Assembly (NCBI RefSeq): GCF_036323735.1
Contig: NC_086034.1
Span: 37,069,939 to 37,133,938 of the forward strand
Length of the DNA: 64,000 nt
Direction: 5' to 3'
Source of the DNA: Rattus norvegicus
Lineage: Eukaryota; Chordata; Mammalia; Rodentia; Muridae
Position 1 is the stretch's first letter; each line of letters starts with the position of its first letter. Positions 1-9,959 of the stretch are shown here, piece after piece. Below the pieces are notes generated by a model. It saw only the letters and a list, made by a program, of their open reading frames with translations, was not told the origin of the DNA and searched no databases. A program made the translations under genes and the position numbers.

Positions 1-162
1 AAACACAGATCGCAACCTAACACGCATTCACACACAGGAATAAGCACATGTGTCACATGCGTGCATGTACACGTGCACGCAATAGCTAAATCATCCAGTG
101 ATGTTACATTATAATTTGTGTTAGAATACAGACAACCCCTTTGTTAACGTGGTTATTCTTAT
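1..162. other. 5' flank of the L1, degenerate CA/TG-rich DNA
   Basis: The first ~90 bases are rich in CA, CACG and TGCA steps and look like a decayed (CA)n or a SINE tail. The rest is AT-rich unique sequence. No gene is visible. It ends at the L1 target-site duplication. Confidence 0.5.
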
Positions 163-178
163 GAATCTCTGACTTTTC
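163..178. repeat. L1 target-site duplication, left copy
   Basis: The 16 bases gaatctctgacttttc occur here and again, without a mismatch, at 7179-7194. They bracket the full-length L1 exactly. This is the expected product of target-primed reverse transcription, and the perfect match argues for a recent insertion. Confidence 0.9.
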
Positions 179-912
179 TCTTTTTTTTCTTTTTTTTTCT
201 TTATTAACTTGAGTATTTCTTATATACATTTCGAGTGTTATTCCCTTTCCCGGTTTCCGGGCAAACATCCCCCTCCCCCCTCCCCATTCTTGTGGGTGTT
301 CCCCTCCCAACCCTCCCCCCATTGCTGCCCTCCCCCCACCAGTCTAGTTCACTGGGGGTTCAGTCTTAGCAGGACCCAGGGCTTCCCCTTCCACTGGTGC
401 TCTTACTAGGATATTCATTGCTACCTATGAGGTCAGAGTCCAGGGTCAGTCCATGTATAGTCTTTAGGTAGTGGCTTAGTCCCTGGAAGCTCTGGTTGCT
501 TGGCATTGTTGTACTTTTGGGGTCTCGAGCCCCTTCAAGCTCTTCCAGTTCATTCTCTGATTCCTTCAATAGAGGACCTATTCTCAGTTCAGTGGTTTGC
601 TGCTATCATTCGCCTCTGTATTTGCTGTATTCTGGCTGTGTCTCTTAGGAGCGATCTACATCCGGCTCCTGTCGGTCTGCACTTCTTTGCTTCATCCATC
701 TTGTCTAATTGGGTGGCTGTATATGTATGGGCCACATGTGGGGCAGGCTCTGAATGGGTGTTCCTTAAGTCTCTGTTTTAATCTTTGCCTCTCCCTTCCC
801 TGCCAAGGGTATTCTTTTTCCTCATTTAAAGAAGGAGTGAAGCATTCACATTTTGATCATCCGTCTTGAGTTTCGTTTGTTCTAGGGATCTAGGGTAATT
901 CAAGCATTTGGG
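179..912 (-). other. L1 3'UTR with polypurine tract and A-rich tail
   Basis: This segment follows the ORF2 stop. On the plus strand it ends in a T-rich tract at about 179-203 (the A-rich tail of the element). At about 268-345 it has long C runs, which are G runs on the L1 sense strand. A conserved G-rich polypurine block of this kind, able to form quadruplexes, is typical of mammalian L1 3'UTRs. Partial copies of the same 3'UTR recur in this window at 12674, 31378, 53660, 61228 and 63268. Confidence 0.9.
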
Positions 913-3900
913 CTAATAGCCACTTATCAATGAGTGCATACCATGTATGTCTTTCTGTGATTGGGTTAGCTCACTCAGGATGATATTTTCCAGTTCCAAC
1001 CATTTGCCTACGAATTTCATAAACTCGTTGTTTTTGATAGCTGAGTAATATTCCATTGTGTAGATGTACCACATTTTCTGTATCCATTCCTCTGTTGAAG
1101 GGCATCTGAGTTCTTTCCATTTTCTGGCTATTATAAATAAGGCTGCGATGAACATAGTGGAGCACGTGTCTCTTTTATATGTTGAGGCATCTTTTGGGTA
1201 TATGCCCAAGAGAGGTATAGCTGGATCCTCAGGCAGTTCAATGTCCAATATTCTGAGAAACCTCCAGACTGATTTCCAGAATGGTTTTACCAGTCTGCAA
1301 TCCCACCAACAATGGAGGAGTGTTCCTCTTTCTCCACATCCTCGCCAGCATCTGCTGTCACCTGAGTTTTTGATCTTAGCCAATCGCACTGGTGTGAGGT
1401 GAAATCTCAGGGTTGTTTTGATTTGCATTTCCCTTATGACTAAAGATGTTGAACATTTCTTTAGGTGTTTCTCAGCCATTCGGCATTCCTCAGCTGTGAA
1501 TTCTTTGTTTAGCTCTGAACCCCATTTTTTAATAGGGTTATTTGTTTCCCTGTGGTCTAACTTCTTGAGTTCTTTGTATATTTTGGATATAAGGCATCTA
1601 TCTGTTTTAGGATTGGTAAAGATCTTTTCCCAATCTGTTGGTTGCCGTTTTGTCCTAACCACAGTGTCCTTTGCCTTACAGAAGCTTTGCAGTTTTATGA
1701 GATGCCATTTGTCGATTCTTGATCTTAGAGCATAAGCCATTGGTGTTTTGTTCAGGAAATTTTTTCCAGTGCCCATGTGTTCCAGATGTTTCCCTAGTTT
1801 TTCTTCTATTAGTTTGAGTGTGTCTGGTTTGATGTGGAGGTCCTTGATCCACTTGGACTTAAGCTTTGTACAGGGTGATAAGCATGGATCGATCTGCATT
1901 CTTCTACATGTTGCTCTCCAGTTGAACCAGCACCATTTGCTGAAAATGCTATCTTTTTTCCATTGGATGGTTTTGGCTCCTTTGTCAAAAATCAAGTGAC
2001 CATAGGTGTGTGGGTTCATTTCTGGGTCTTCAATTCTATTCCATTGGTCTATCTGTCTGTCTCTGTACCAATACCATGCAGTTTTTATCACTATTGCTCT
2101 GTAATACTGCTTGAGTTCAGGGATAGTGATTCCCCCTGAAGTCCTTTTATTGTTGAGGATAGCTTTAGCTATCCTGGGTTTTTTGTTATTCCAGATGAAT
2201 TTGCAAATTGTTCTGTCTAACTCTTTGAAGAATTGGATTGGTATTTTGATGGGGATTGCATTGAATCTGTAGATTGCTTTTGGTAAAATGGCCATTTTTA
2301 CTATATTAATCCTGCCAATCCATGAGCATGGGAGATCTTTCCATCTTCTGAGGTCTTCTTCAATTTCTTTCCTCAGTGTCTTGAAGTTCTTATTGTACAG
2401 ATCTTTTACTTGCTTGGTTAAAGTCACACCGAGGTACTTTATATTATTTGGGTCTATTATGAAGGGTGTCGTTTCTCTAATTTCTTTCTCGGCTTGTTTC
2501 TCTTTTGTATAGAGGAAGGCAACTGATTTATTTGAGTTAATTTTATACCCAGCCACTTTGCTGAAGTTGTTTATCAGCTTTAGTAGTTCTCTGGTGGAAA
2601 TTTTGGGATCACTTAAATATACTATCATATCATCTGCAAATAGTGATATTTTGACCTCTTCTTTTCCGATCTGTATCCCTTTGATCTCCTTTTGTTGTCT
2701 GATTGCTCTGGCTAGAACTTCAAGAACTATATTGAATAAGTAGGGAGAGAGTGGGCAGCCTTGTCTAGTCCCTGATTTTAGTGGGATTGCTTCAAGTTTC
2801 TCTCCATTTAGTTTAATGTTAGCAACTGGTTTGCTGTATATGGCTTTTACTATGTTTAGGTATGGGCCTTGAATTCCTATTCTTTCCAGGACTTTTATTG
2901 TGAAGGGGTGTTGAATTTTGTCAAATGCTTTCTCGGCATCTAATGAAATGATCATGAGGTTCTGTTCTGTCAGTTTGTTTATATAATGGATCACGTTGAC
3001 GGTTTTCCGTATATTAAACCATCCCTGCATGCCTGGGATGAAGCCTACTTGATCATGGTGGATGATTGTTTTGATGTGCTCTTGAATTCGGTTTGCCAGA
3101 ATTTTATTGAGTATTTTTGCGTCGATATTCATAAGGGAAATTGGTCTGAAGTTCTCTTTCTTTGTTGTGTCTTTGTGTGGTTTAGGTATAAGAGTAATTG
3201 TGGCTTTGTAGAAGGAATTCGGTAGGGCTCCATCTGTTTCAATTTTGTGGAATAGTTTGGATAATATTGGTATGAGGTCTTCTATGAAGGTTTGATAGAA
3301 TTCTGCACTAAACCCGTCTGGACCTGGGCTCTTTTTGGTTGGGAGACCTTTAATGACTGCTTCTATCTCCTTAGGAGTTATGGGGTTGTTTAACTGGTTT
3401 ATCTGTTCCTGATTTAACTTCGATACCTGGTATCTGTCTAGGAAATTGTCCATTTCCTGAAGATTTTCAAATTTTGTTGAATATAGGTTTTTATAGTAAG
3501 ATCTGATGATTTTTTGAATTTCCTCTGAATCTGTAGTTATGTCTCCCTTTTCATTTCTGATTTTGTTAATTTGGACGCACTCTCTGTGTCCTCTCGTTAG
3601 TCTGGCTAAGGGTTTATCTATCTTGTTGATTTTCTCAAAGAACCAACTTTTGGTTCTGTTGATTCTTTCTATGGTCCTTTTTGTTTCTACTTGGTTGATT
3701 TCAGCTCTGAGTTTGATTATTTCATGCCTTCTACTCCTCCTGGGTGTATTTGCTTCTTTTTGTTCTAGAGCTTTTAGGTGTGCTGTCAAGCTGCTGACAT
3801 ATGCTCTTTCCTGTTTCTTTCTGCAGGCACTCAGCGCTATGAGTTTTCCTCTTAGCACAGCTTTCATTGTGTCCCATAAGTTTGAGTATGTTGTATCTTC

Positions 3901-4740
3901 ATTTTCATTAAATTCTAAAAAGTTTTTAATTTCTTTCTTTATTTCTTCCTTGACCAGGTTATCATTGAGTAGAGCATTGTTCAATTTCCACGTATATGTG
4001 GGCATTCTTCCCTTATTGTTATTGAAGACCAGTTTTAGGCCGTGGTGGTCCGATAGCACGCATGGGATTATTTCTATCTTTCTGTACCTGTTGAGGCCCG
4101 TTTTTTGACCAATTATATGGTCAATTTTGGAGAAAGTACCATGAGGAGCTGAGAAGAAGGTATATCCTTTTGCTTTAGGATAGAATGTTCTATAAATATC
4201 CGTTAAGTCCATTTGGCTCATGACTTCTCTTAGTCTGTCGACATCACTGTTTAATTTCTGTTTCCATGATCTGTCCATTGATGAGAGTGGGGTGTTGAAA
4301 TCTCCCACTATTATTGTGTGAGGTGCAATGTGTGTTTTGAGCTTTAGTAAGGTTTCTTTTACGTATGTAGGTGCCCTTGTATTTGGGGCATAGATATTTA
4401 GGATTGAGAGTTCATCTTGGTGGATTTTTCCTTTGATGAATATGAAGTGTCCTTCCTTATCCTTTTTGATGACTTTTTGTTGGAAATTGATTTTATTTGA
4501 TATTAGAATGGCTACTCCAGCTTGCTTCTTCTGACCATTTGCTTGGAAAGTTGTTTTCCAGCCTTTCACTCTGAGGTAGTGTCTGTCTTTGTCTCTGAGG
4601 TGTGTTTCCTGTAGGCAGCAGAATGCAGGGTCCTCGTTGCGTATCCAGTTTGTTAATCTATGTCTTTTTATTGGGGAGTTGAGGCCATTGATATTGAGAG
4701 ATATTAAGGAATAGTGATTATTGTTTCCCTTTATATTCAT
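913..4740 (-). CDS. LINE-1 ORF2 protein: endonuclease and reverse transcriptase, intact
   Basis: This 1275-residue open frame is full length for mammalian L1 ORF2p, which nicks target DNA and reverse-transcribes L1 RNA at the nick. Residues 1-240 form the apurinic-type endonuclease: N16, E45 in QETH, D147/N149 in GDFN, D207, and D231/H232 in SDHHGLKL are all present. The Z region and reverse transcriptase follow, with SPGPDGF near 471, D601 in SLDAEKAFD, and the catalytic FADD at 701-704. The C-terminal segment holds the cysteine motif C1131-x3-C1135-x7-H1143-x4-C1148. No stop or frameshift is visible and every catalytic residue I could check is kept. It lies 59 bp downstream of ORF1, where unconventional initiation is known for L1. 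Activity is inferred, not shown. Confidence 0.97.
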   Translation of the reverse strand: MNIKGNNNHYSLISLNINGLNSPIKRHRLTNWIRNEDPAFCCLQETHLRDKDRHYLRVKGWKTTFQANGQKKQAGVAILISNKINFQQKVIKKDKEGHFIFIKGKIHQDELSILNIYAPNTRAPTYVKETLLKLKTHIAPHTIIVGDFNTPLSSMDRSWKQKLNSDVDRLREVMSQMDLTDIYRTFYPKAKGYTFFSAPHGTFSKIDHIIGQKTGLNRYRKIEIIPCVLSDHHGLKLVFNNNKGRMPTYTWKLNNALLNDNLVKEEIKKEIKNFLEFNENEDTTYSNLWDTMKAVLRGKLIALSACRKKQERAYVSSLTAHLKALEQKEANTPRRSRRHEIIKLRAEINQVETKRTIERINRTKSWFFEKINKIDKPLARLTRGHRECVQINKIRNEKGDITTDSEEIQKIIRSYYKNLYSTKFENLQEMDNFLDRYQVSKLNQEQINQLNNPITPKEIEAVIKGLPTKKSPGPDGFSAEFYQTFIEDLIPILSKLFHKIETDGALPNSFYKATITLIPKPHKDTTKKENFRPISLMNIDAKILNKILANRIQEHIKTIIHHDQVGFIPGMQGWFNIRKTVNVIHYINKLTEQNLMIISLDAEKAFDKIQHPFTIKVLERIGIQGPYLNIVKAIYSKPVANIKLNGEKLEAIPLKSGTRQGCPLSPYLFNIVLEVLARAIRQQKEIKGIQIGKEEVKISLFADDMIVYLSDPKISTRELLKLINNFSKVAGYKINSNKSVAFLYTKEKQAEKEIRETTPFIIDPNNIKYLGVTLTKQVKDLYNKNFKTLRKEIEEDLRRWKDLPCSWIGRINIVKMAILPKAIYRFNAIPIKIPIQFFKELDRTICKFIWNNKKPRIAKAILNNKRTSGGITIPELKQYYRAIVIKTAWYWYRDRQIDQWNRIEDPEMNPHTYGHLIFDKGAKTIQWKKDSIFSKWCWFNWRATCRRMQIDPCLSPCTKLKSKWIKDLHIKPDTLKLIEEKLGKHLEHMGTGKNFLNKTPMAYALRSRIDKWHLIKLQSFCKAKDTVVRTKRQPTDWEKIFTNPKTDRCLISKIYKELKKLDHRETNNPIKKWGSELNKEFTAEECRMAEKHLKKCSTSLVIREMQIKTTLRFHLTPVRLAKIKNSGDSRCWRGCGERGTLLHCWWDCRLVKPFWKSVWRFLRILDIELPEDPAIPLLGIYPKDASTYKRDTCSTMFIAALFIIARKWKELRCPSTEEWIQKMWYIYTMEYYSAIKNNEFMKFVGKWLELENIILSELTQSQKDIHGMHSLISGY

Positions 4741-4799
4741 ATTTGGATGTGAGGTTATGTTTGTGTGCTTTCATTCTCTTTGTTTTGTTGCCAAGACGA

Positions 4800-5872
4800 T
4801 TAGTTTCTTGCTTCTTCTAGGGTATAGCTTGCCTCCTTATGTTGGGCTTTACCATTTATTATCCTTTGTAGTGCTGGATTTGTAGAAAGATATTGTGTAA
4901 ATTTGGTTTTCTCATGGAATATCTTGGTTTCTCCATCAATGTTAATTGAGAGTTTTGCTGGATACAGTAACCTGGGCTGGCATTTGTGTTCTCTTAGGGT
5001 CTGTATGACATCAGTCCAGGATCTTCTGGCCTTCATAGTTTCTGGCGAGAAGTCAGGTGTGATTCTGATAGGTCTCCCTTTATATGTTACTTGACCTTTT
5101 TCCCTTACTGCTTTTAATATTCTTTCTTTATTTTGTGCGTTTGGTGTTTTGACAATTATGTGACGGGAGGTGTTTCTTTTCTGGTCCAATCTATTTGGAG
5201 TTTGGAGGCTTCTTGTATGTCTATGGGTATCTCTTTTTTTAGGTTAGGGAAGTTTTCTTCTATGATTTTGTTGAAGATATTTACTGGTCCTTTGAGCTGG
5301 GAGTCTTCACTCTCTTCTATACCTATTATCCTTAGGTTTGATCTTCTCATTGAGTCCTGGATTTCCTGTATGTTTTGGACCAGTAGCTTTTTCCGCTTTA
5401 CATTATCTTTGACAGTTGAGTCAATGATTTCTATGGAATCTTCTGCTCCTGAGATTCTCTCTTCCATCTCTTGTATTCTGTTGGTGAACCTTGTATCTAC
5501 AGCTCCTTGTCTCTTCTTTTGGTTTTCTATATCCAGGGTTGTTTCCATGTGTTCTTTCTTGATTGCTTCTATTTCCATTTTTAATTCCTTCAACTGTTTG
5601 ATTGTGTTTTCCTGGAATTCTTTCAGGGATTTTTGCCATTCCTCTCTGTAGGCCTCTACTTGTTTATTAATGTTTTCCTGTGTTTCCCTAAGTGTGTTCA
5701 TGTCTTTCTTGAAGTCCTCCAGCATCATGATCAAATATGATTTTGAAACTAGATCTTGCTTTTCTGGTGTGTTTGGATATTCCATGTTTGTTTTGGTGGG
5801 AGAATTGGGCTCCGATGATGGCATGTAGTCTTGGTTTCTGTTGCTTGGGTTCCTGCGCTTGCCTCTAGCCAT
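4800..5872 (-). pseudogene. LINE-1 ORF1 (RNA-binding chaperone), broken by one frameshift
   Basis: ORF1p normally forms trimers that coat L1 RNA and act as a nucleic-acid chaperone. The frame opens at 5872 with a basic N-terminus (MARGKRRNPSNRN). It continues through a heptad-rich coiled coil (about residues 38-150) and into the RRM (RRSNLRIIGIEE, near 175). It then shifts frame just after EASK and ends at a stop at 5156 after 238 residues. The C-terminal domain resumes in another frame, including the run KTPNAQNKERILKAVREKG and ending ASYTLEEARN at 4800. The span is 1073 bp, one short of a multiple of three. The break fits loss of one base in the short T run at 5201-5203 (A on the sense strand). 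Both halves are otherwise well preserved. It is either a real disabling mutation or an assembly error. Confidence 0.92.
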
Positions 5873-6070
5873 CAGATTATCTCTAGTGTTACTTTGTTCT
5901 GCTATTTCTGACAGTGGCTAGACTGTCCTATAAGCCTGTGTGTCAGGAGTGCTGTAGACCTGTTTTCCTCTCTTTCAGTCAGTTATGGGGACAGAGTGTT
6001 CTGCTTTCGGGCGTGTAGTTTTTCTTCTCTACAGGTCTTCAGCTGTTCCTGTGGGCCTGTGTCTTGAGTT

Positions 6071-6572
6071 CACCAGGCAGCTTTCTTGCAGCAGACAAGT
6101 TGGTCTTACCTGTGGTCCCGAGGCTCAGGTTCGCTCGTGGGGTGCTGCCCAGGGGCTCTCTGCAGCGGCAGCAACCAGGAAGACCTGTGCCGCCCCTTCC
6201 GGGAGCTTCAGTGCACCAGGGTTCCAGATGGTCTTTGGTTTTTTCCTCTGGCGTCCGAGATGTGTGTGCAGGGAGCAGTCTCTTCTGGTTTCCCAGGCTT
6301 GTCTGCCTCTCTGAAGGTTTAGCTCTCCCTCCCACGGGATTTGGGTGCAGAGAACTGTTTATCCGGTCTGTTTCTTTCAGGTTCCAGCGGTGTCTCAGGC
6401 AGGTGTCCTGCCGCTCCTGGGCCCTCCCCCACGGGAGCCCAGAGGCCTTATACAGTTTCCTCTTGGGCCAGGGATGTGGGCAGGGGTGAGCAGTGTTGGT
6501 GGTCTCTTCTGCTCTGCAGCCTCAGGAGTGCCCACCTGACCAGGCGGTTGGGTCTCTCTCTCACCGGGTCTG
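6071..6572 (-). repeat. L1 5'UTR promoter repeat, ORF-proximal copy
   Basis: It matches 6677-7178 at a fixed offset of 606 bp. By eye I counted about nine substitutions and no length change over 502 bp. The unit next to ORF1 is bordered by a tether (about 5873-6070) that does not match the other copy's flank. Confidence 0.85.
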
Positions 6573-6676
6573 GGAGCAGAGAGCTGCTGCGGGCCGGGAT
6601 CCGCGGGTGTGGGACTTCCAGTAAACACAGAACGTGCCTGGTCCTAGAGAAATTCTGCTTCCGTGTGTCCCAAGCT

Positions 6677-7178
6677 CACCAGGCAGCTTTCTTGCAGCAG
6701 AAAATTTGGTCTTACCTGTGGTCCCGAGGCTCAGGTTCGCTCGTGGGGTGCTGCCCAGGGGCTCTCTGCAGCGGCAGCAACCAGGAAGACCTGTGCCGCC
6801 CCTTCCGGGAGCTTGAGTGCACCAGGGTTCCAGATGGTCTTTGGCTTTTTCCTCTGGCGTCCGAGATGTGTGTGCAGGGAGCAGTCTCTTCTGGTTTCCC
6901 AGGCTTGTCTGCCTCTCTGAAGGTTTAGCTCTCCCTCCCACGGGATTTGGGTGCAGAGAACTGTTTATCCGGTCTGTTTCTTTCAGGTTCCGGCGGTGTC
7001 TCAGGCAGGTGTCCTGCTGCTCCTGGGACCTCCCCCACGGGAGCCCAGAGGCCTTATACAGTTTCCTCTTGGGCCAGGGATGTGGGCAGGGGTGAGCAGT
7101 GTTGGTGGTCTCTTCCGCTCTGCAGCCTCAGGAGTGCCCACCTGACCAGGCGGTTGGGTCTTTCTCTCACCGGGTCTC
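6677..7178 (-). repeat. L1 5'UTR promoter repeat, distal copy at the element's 5' end
   Basis: This second copy of the 502 bp block stops exactly at the target-site duplication (7179), so it marks the true 5' end of the inserted cDNA. The 104 bp at 6573-6676 separates it from the proximal copy. Confidence 0.85.
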
Positions 7179-7194
7179 GAATCTCTGACTTTTC
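7179..7194. repeat. L1 target-site duplication, right copy
   Basis: Identical to 163-178. Together the two copies fix the insertion boundaries. Confidence 0.9.
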
Positions 7195-9026
7195 AATGAT
7201 GTAACAGCAAGACATAGTCAATAGGAACTGTGTACCAAGTTTTTAATTTTAACCTTTTCCCAAAGCAGTAACATGTCTTCCCACTTGTAGAAGCAATCTC
7301 CTGTACTGTATGGAAGAATCACCTGTCAATAAAAAATGCTGTTGGCCTTTTGGCTTATGCAGGAAATAGGGAGGTGGAAGTTCCGGTACAGAAAAAAGAT
7401 TCTAGGGGGGAGAAAGGTGCAGGAAGAGATGATTGGGTAACGAACACAGAGGAAGATGTTATAGGTAACTGAGGACCAAGTAACCAGTCAAGTGGCAAAT
7501 GGTAGACTAACATAAAGAGGTGATTAACTTATGAGCTCATTGGGGAACAGACAAAGCTTATGGTCTAGGTATTTGTAAATATATTTAAGCCTAAGAGTTG
7601 TTATTCCTGGAACATGGTGTGGAAGGAAAGCCTGCCATTACACCCACTGATATTTTCCTCTGATAGTGGGCAGTAGCAATAAACCACAGCTCCTAACCAA
7701 CCACATGATCATGAGACAAGCAATCAATATTTGATGTCTATGTTGCTAAGCTATAAAGTGAAGTAGATTCCATGTGTTAAATGCATTTTCAGTTTATCCC
7801 ATTTTTAAACATATGATGGCTTAATTAAAACAAAACCACATTTGTTAAATTAATGAGCATTTGTATTCACAAAGCTTTCAAGCATGAAAAGGCCACTACA
7901 TATACATGAATAATTTCTATAAAATTATCTGCTGGATAGGAGAAACAGAAAAGCTACTTTAATGTCTTATTTTACATAAATGACTTGTGCCTATATATTT
8001 AGCAAATGGTTTTCTTACTAAGTGTGGATGTATGCTTTTTTCCACATTTATTGATGACCATTTATATTTTAAAATTAGCAAAATGAAGTATCTATTTTAT
8101 AAAACATAAACACCTTATAAATGGTGGGAATGCCTTAAATTTGACTCTATCTGTATAGTACTTTTCTCATTAAGAGCTTAGCTAAGCTGTGCCACTAGGC
8201 ATGATTCTCATTTAACACAATGCTTTTAAGACACACAATAGTTAGCCTTAGTTGCAGCCAGGGACACTGGTAATTTCTAAATTTCAGGGATGCTATAGAA
8301 TTTTTAAAGCATTTGGGATGTGTTTTGAACTTTTATATAGGTATAGATTGTAAATTGTCCATACTGTACCTACCCACTATTGCACACAATCAATGAAAAA
8401 ATAATATACTACTATTATGATATAATATAACTGTTGGTTAAAATGACAGTGTAAGGTAACTTTCCTTGCTTCTCTCCCTTGCAAAGTCTGCATGCAGGAT
8501 TGAGCACACCAAGTAGTCAGTAGAGCAGGGACACCTTTATGTGTTTATCAGTGGGCATTTTTTGAGTAACTACTATGTTCCAGACATGGCTCTATAAGGC
8601 CATTGGAGACTAAGTAGTGATTACATCATACAGAACTCTTGCCTCCATCAGTATAACTATATCTAGTTCTCTGTAATGCAAAAGCTAAAGCTATATAACT
8701 GCAGTAAAAAAATTACTACAAAAATTACATGAATTACCCATGAGAAGTGTTTTTATTCCTAGTATAATGGAACTTTGCTTTTGAGGAATTCATTATTAGT
8801 ATAATTATGTAAAACTATGATAATATTGATATCTGTCTTCACTGAACACCCATGGGCTCATGTACCACCCTCCATATCTGGGCCAGTATTGCATTATGGG
8901 AAACACACTTGGCATCTGGGGCTGGGGGCTTAGGTGAATGAACTATAAACATGAGTCCTTTTATAGTAGTTAATTCTTATACTTCAATTTAAGTAAAGCT
9001 CTAAAGCACAGTTTAAACATTTTCCT

Positions 9027-9029
<3 letters not shown>
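7195..9029. other. Non-coding AT-rich interval
   Basis: No gene or well-preserved repeat is visible. Around 8540-8640 a stretch reading gagtaactactatgttccag resembles a very old mammalian repeat, but it is too decayed to name. Confidence 0.5.

Positions 9030-9076
<47 letters not shown>
9030..9076. repeat. (TG)n microsatellite
   Basis: About 21 TG units, with one interruption at the right end. Confidence 0.98.
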
Positions 9077-9603
9077 ATCAGGTACTTTTAAGGTAAAATG
9101 GAGGGACCGATATTTATGTTGGTGGTTTCGGGAAGAAGGCCCTTAGAAAGGGACTCATTGCTAATATGTGGAGTGTATGTTTACTAATTCGACCTAAGAC
9201 AATAGAGAGGTTTTTGGAAAAGATAAAAAGTGTCACTGACTTGAGATTCATCCTACATCGTTACAAGAGAGTCATTGTGTCCAGTGCATAAAACTGTCTG
9301 GTACATATAGGTTAGAAGTCTGTAAACAGAGCATGCACCAGATACTACAAGAATTCTTAAATTTACTTAGGAAGTTTGGACTCTACTTACCTTGCACATA
9401 TGAATCTTAATTGGGGAATGAGTATATTTCTATAATTTGCAACATGGTTTTCATCTTAATATCACCTCCAAGCAAGTACCAGCTATAGCTGCTGAAATTC
9501 TAAAATAAACATTTTGATTTACACTTGTTTCACAAAAAGGCAATGTTTCTTCGTGTGATTAAATTCAAATATATCGTCCCTTACTCTTTTGAAAAATGAA
9601 AAG

Positions 9604-9851
9604 AGTTGGGGCTGGAAGGTAGCTTCATCAGTAAAGTGTGGTAGGAGCATTAGGACCTGAACTTAGGACCTGAACTTTGTCCCCAGCATGCATGAAAATT
9701 TTGGGATACAGTACAGTGTGCTTGTAATTGTAGGATGAAGGGCAGCTTGCCAGCCTGGCCTAATCTATGATGCCCAAGTCACCATGAGAGGCCTTGCTTC
9801 TAAAGGAAAAGTGTACATCTCTTGAGAAATAACCGCAGGTTAATCTCTAAG

Positions 9852-9853
<2 letters not shown>
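9604..9853 (+). mobile_element. B4-type SINE
   Basis: It begins with an ID-like, tRNA-derived head (ggggctggaaggtagctt). It continues with a B1-like stretch (cagcctggcctaatctatga) and runs straight into the CA tract at 9854, as expected for the composite ID-B1 family B4. There is an internal direct duplication of ttaggacctgaact. It is diverged, so the subfamily is not fixed. Confidence 0.7.

Positions 9854-9902
<49 letters not shown>
9854..9902. repeat. (CA)n microsatellite at the B4 tail
   Basis: About 24 uninterrupted CA units directly follow the B4 SINE. CA-rich B4 tails often seed such arrays. A degenerate CA-rich tract continues to about 9955. Confidence 0.97.
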
Positions 9903-9904
<2 letters not shown>

Positions 9905-9959
9905 CTTGCACATTCACACACAGGCACATGTGCACACACTCACCAACCCACACATAAAA

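Larger units (their letters stand above)
179..7178 (-). mobile_element. Full-length rat LINE-1 (L1Rn-type), 7.0 kb
   Basis: This is a complete non-LTR retrotransposon read right to left: a GC-rich 5'UTR/promoter (7178-5873), ORF1 (5872-4800, frameshifted), a 59 bp spacer, ORF2 (4740-913, open throughout), then a 3'UTR with a G-rich polypurine tract and an A-rich end (912-179, seen as T-rich on the plus strand). A 16 bp perfect duplication flanks it. The length matches an untruncated rodent L1, whereas most genomic L1 copies are 5' truncated. With ORF2 intact and the flanking repeats identical the copy is young. The single frameshift in ORF1 makes autonomous activity in cis unlikely. Confidence 0.95.
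5873..7178 (-). promoter_or_regulatory. L1 5'UTR and internal promoter region
   Basis: About 1.3 kb of GC-rich sequence precedes ORF1 on the minus strand. It contains two near-identical ~502 bp blocks separated by a non-matching ~104 bp stretch. Rodent L1 promoters are commonly built from repeated 5' monomers that drive RNA polymerase II transcription from the element's 5' end, and this layout fits. It is far richer in G+C and CpG than the surrounding AT-rich DNA. Long frames seen on both strands here reflect base composition and show no recognisable protein. Confidence 0.8.

Noticed and set aside
1064..4108. Plus-strand frames of 60-190 codons
   Set aside because: They are antisense to the intact L1 ORF2 and have hydrophobic composition imposed by the sense codons. 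No independent coding signal.
6064..6941. Several overlapping frames of 85-195 codons on both strands
   Set aside because: They lie in the GC-rich duplicated L1 5'UTR. The two copies give the same peptides only because the DNA is repeated. The composition (Gly, Pro, Arg, Ser, Cys) is typical of chance GC-rich frames.
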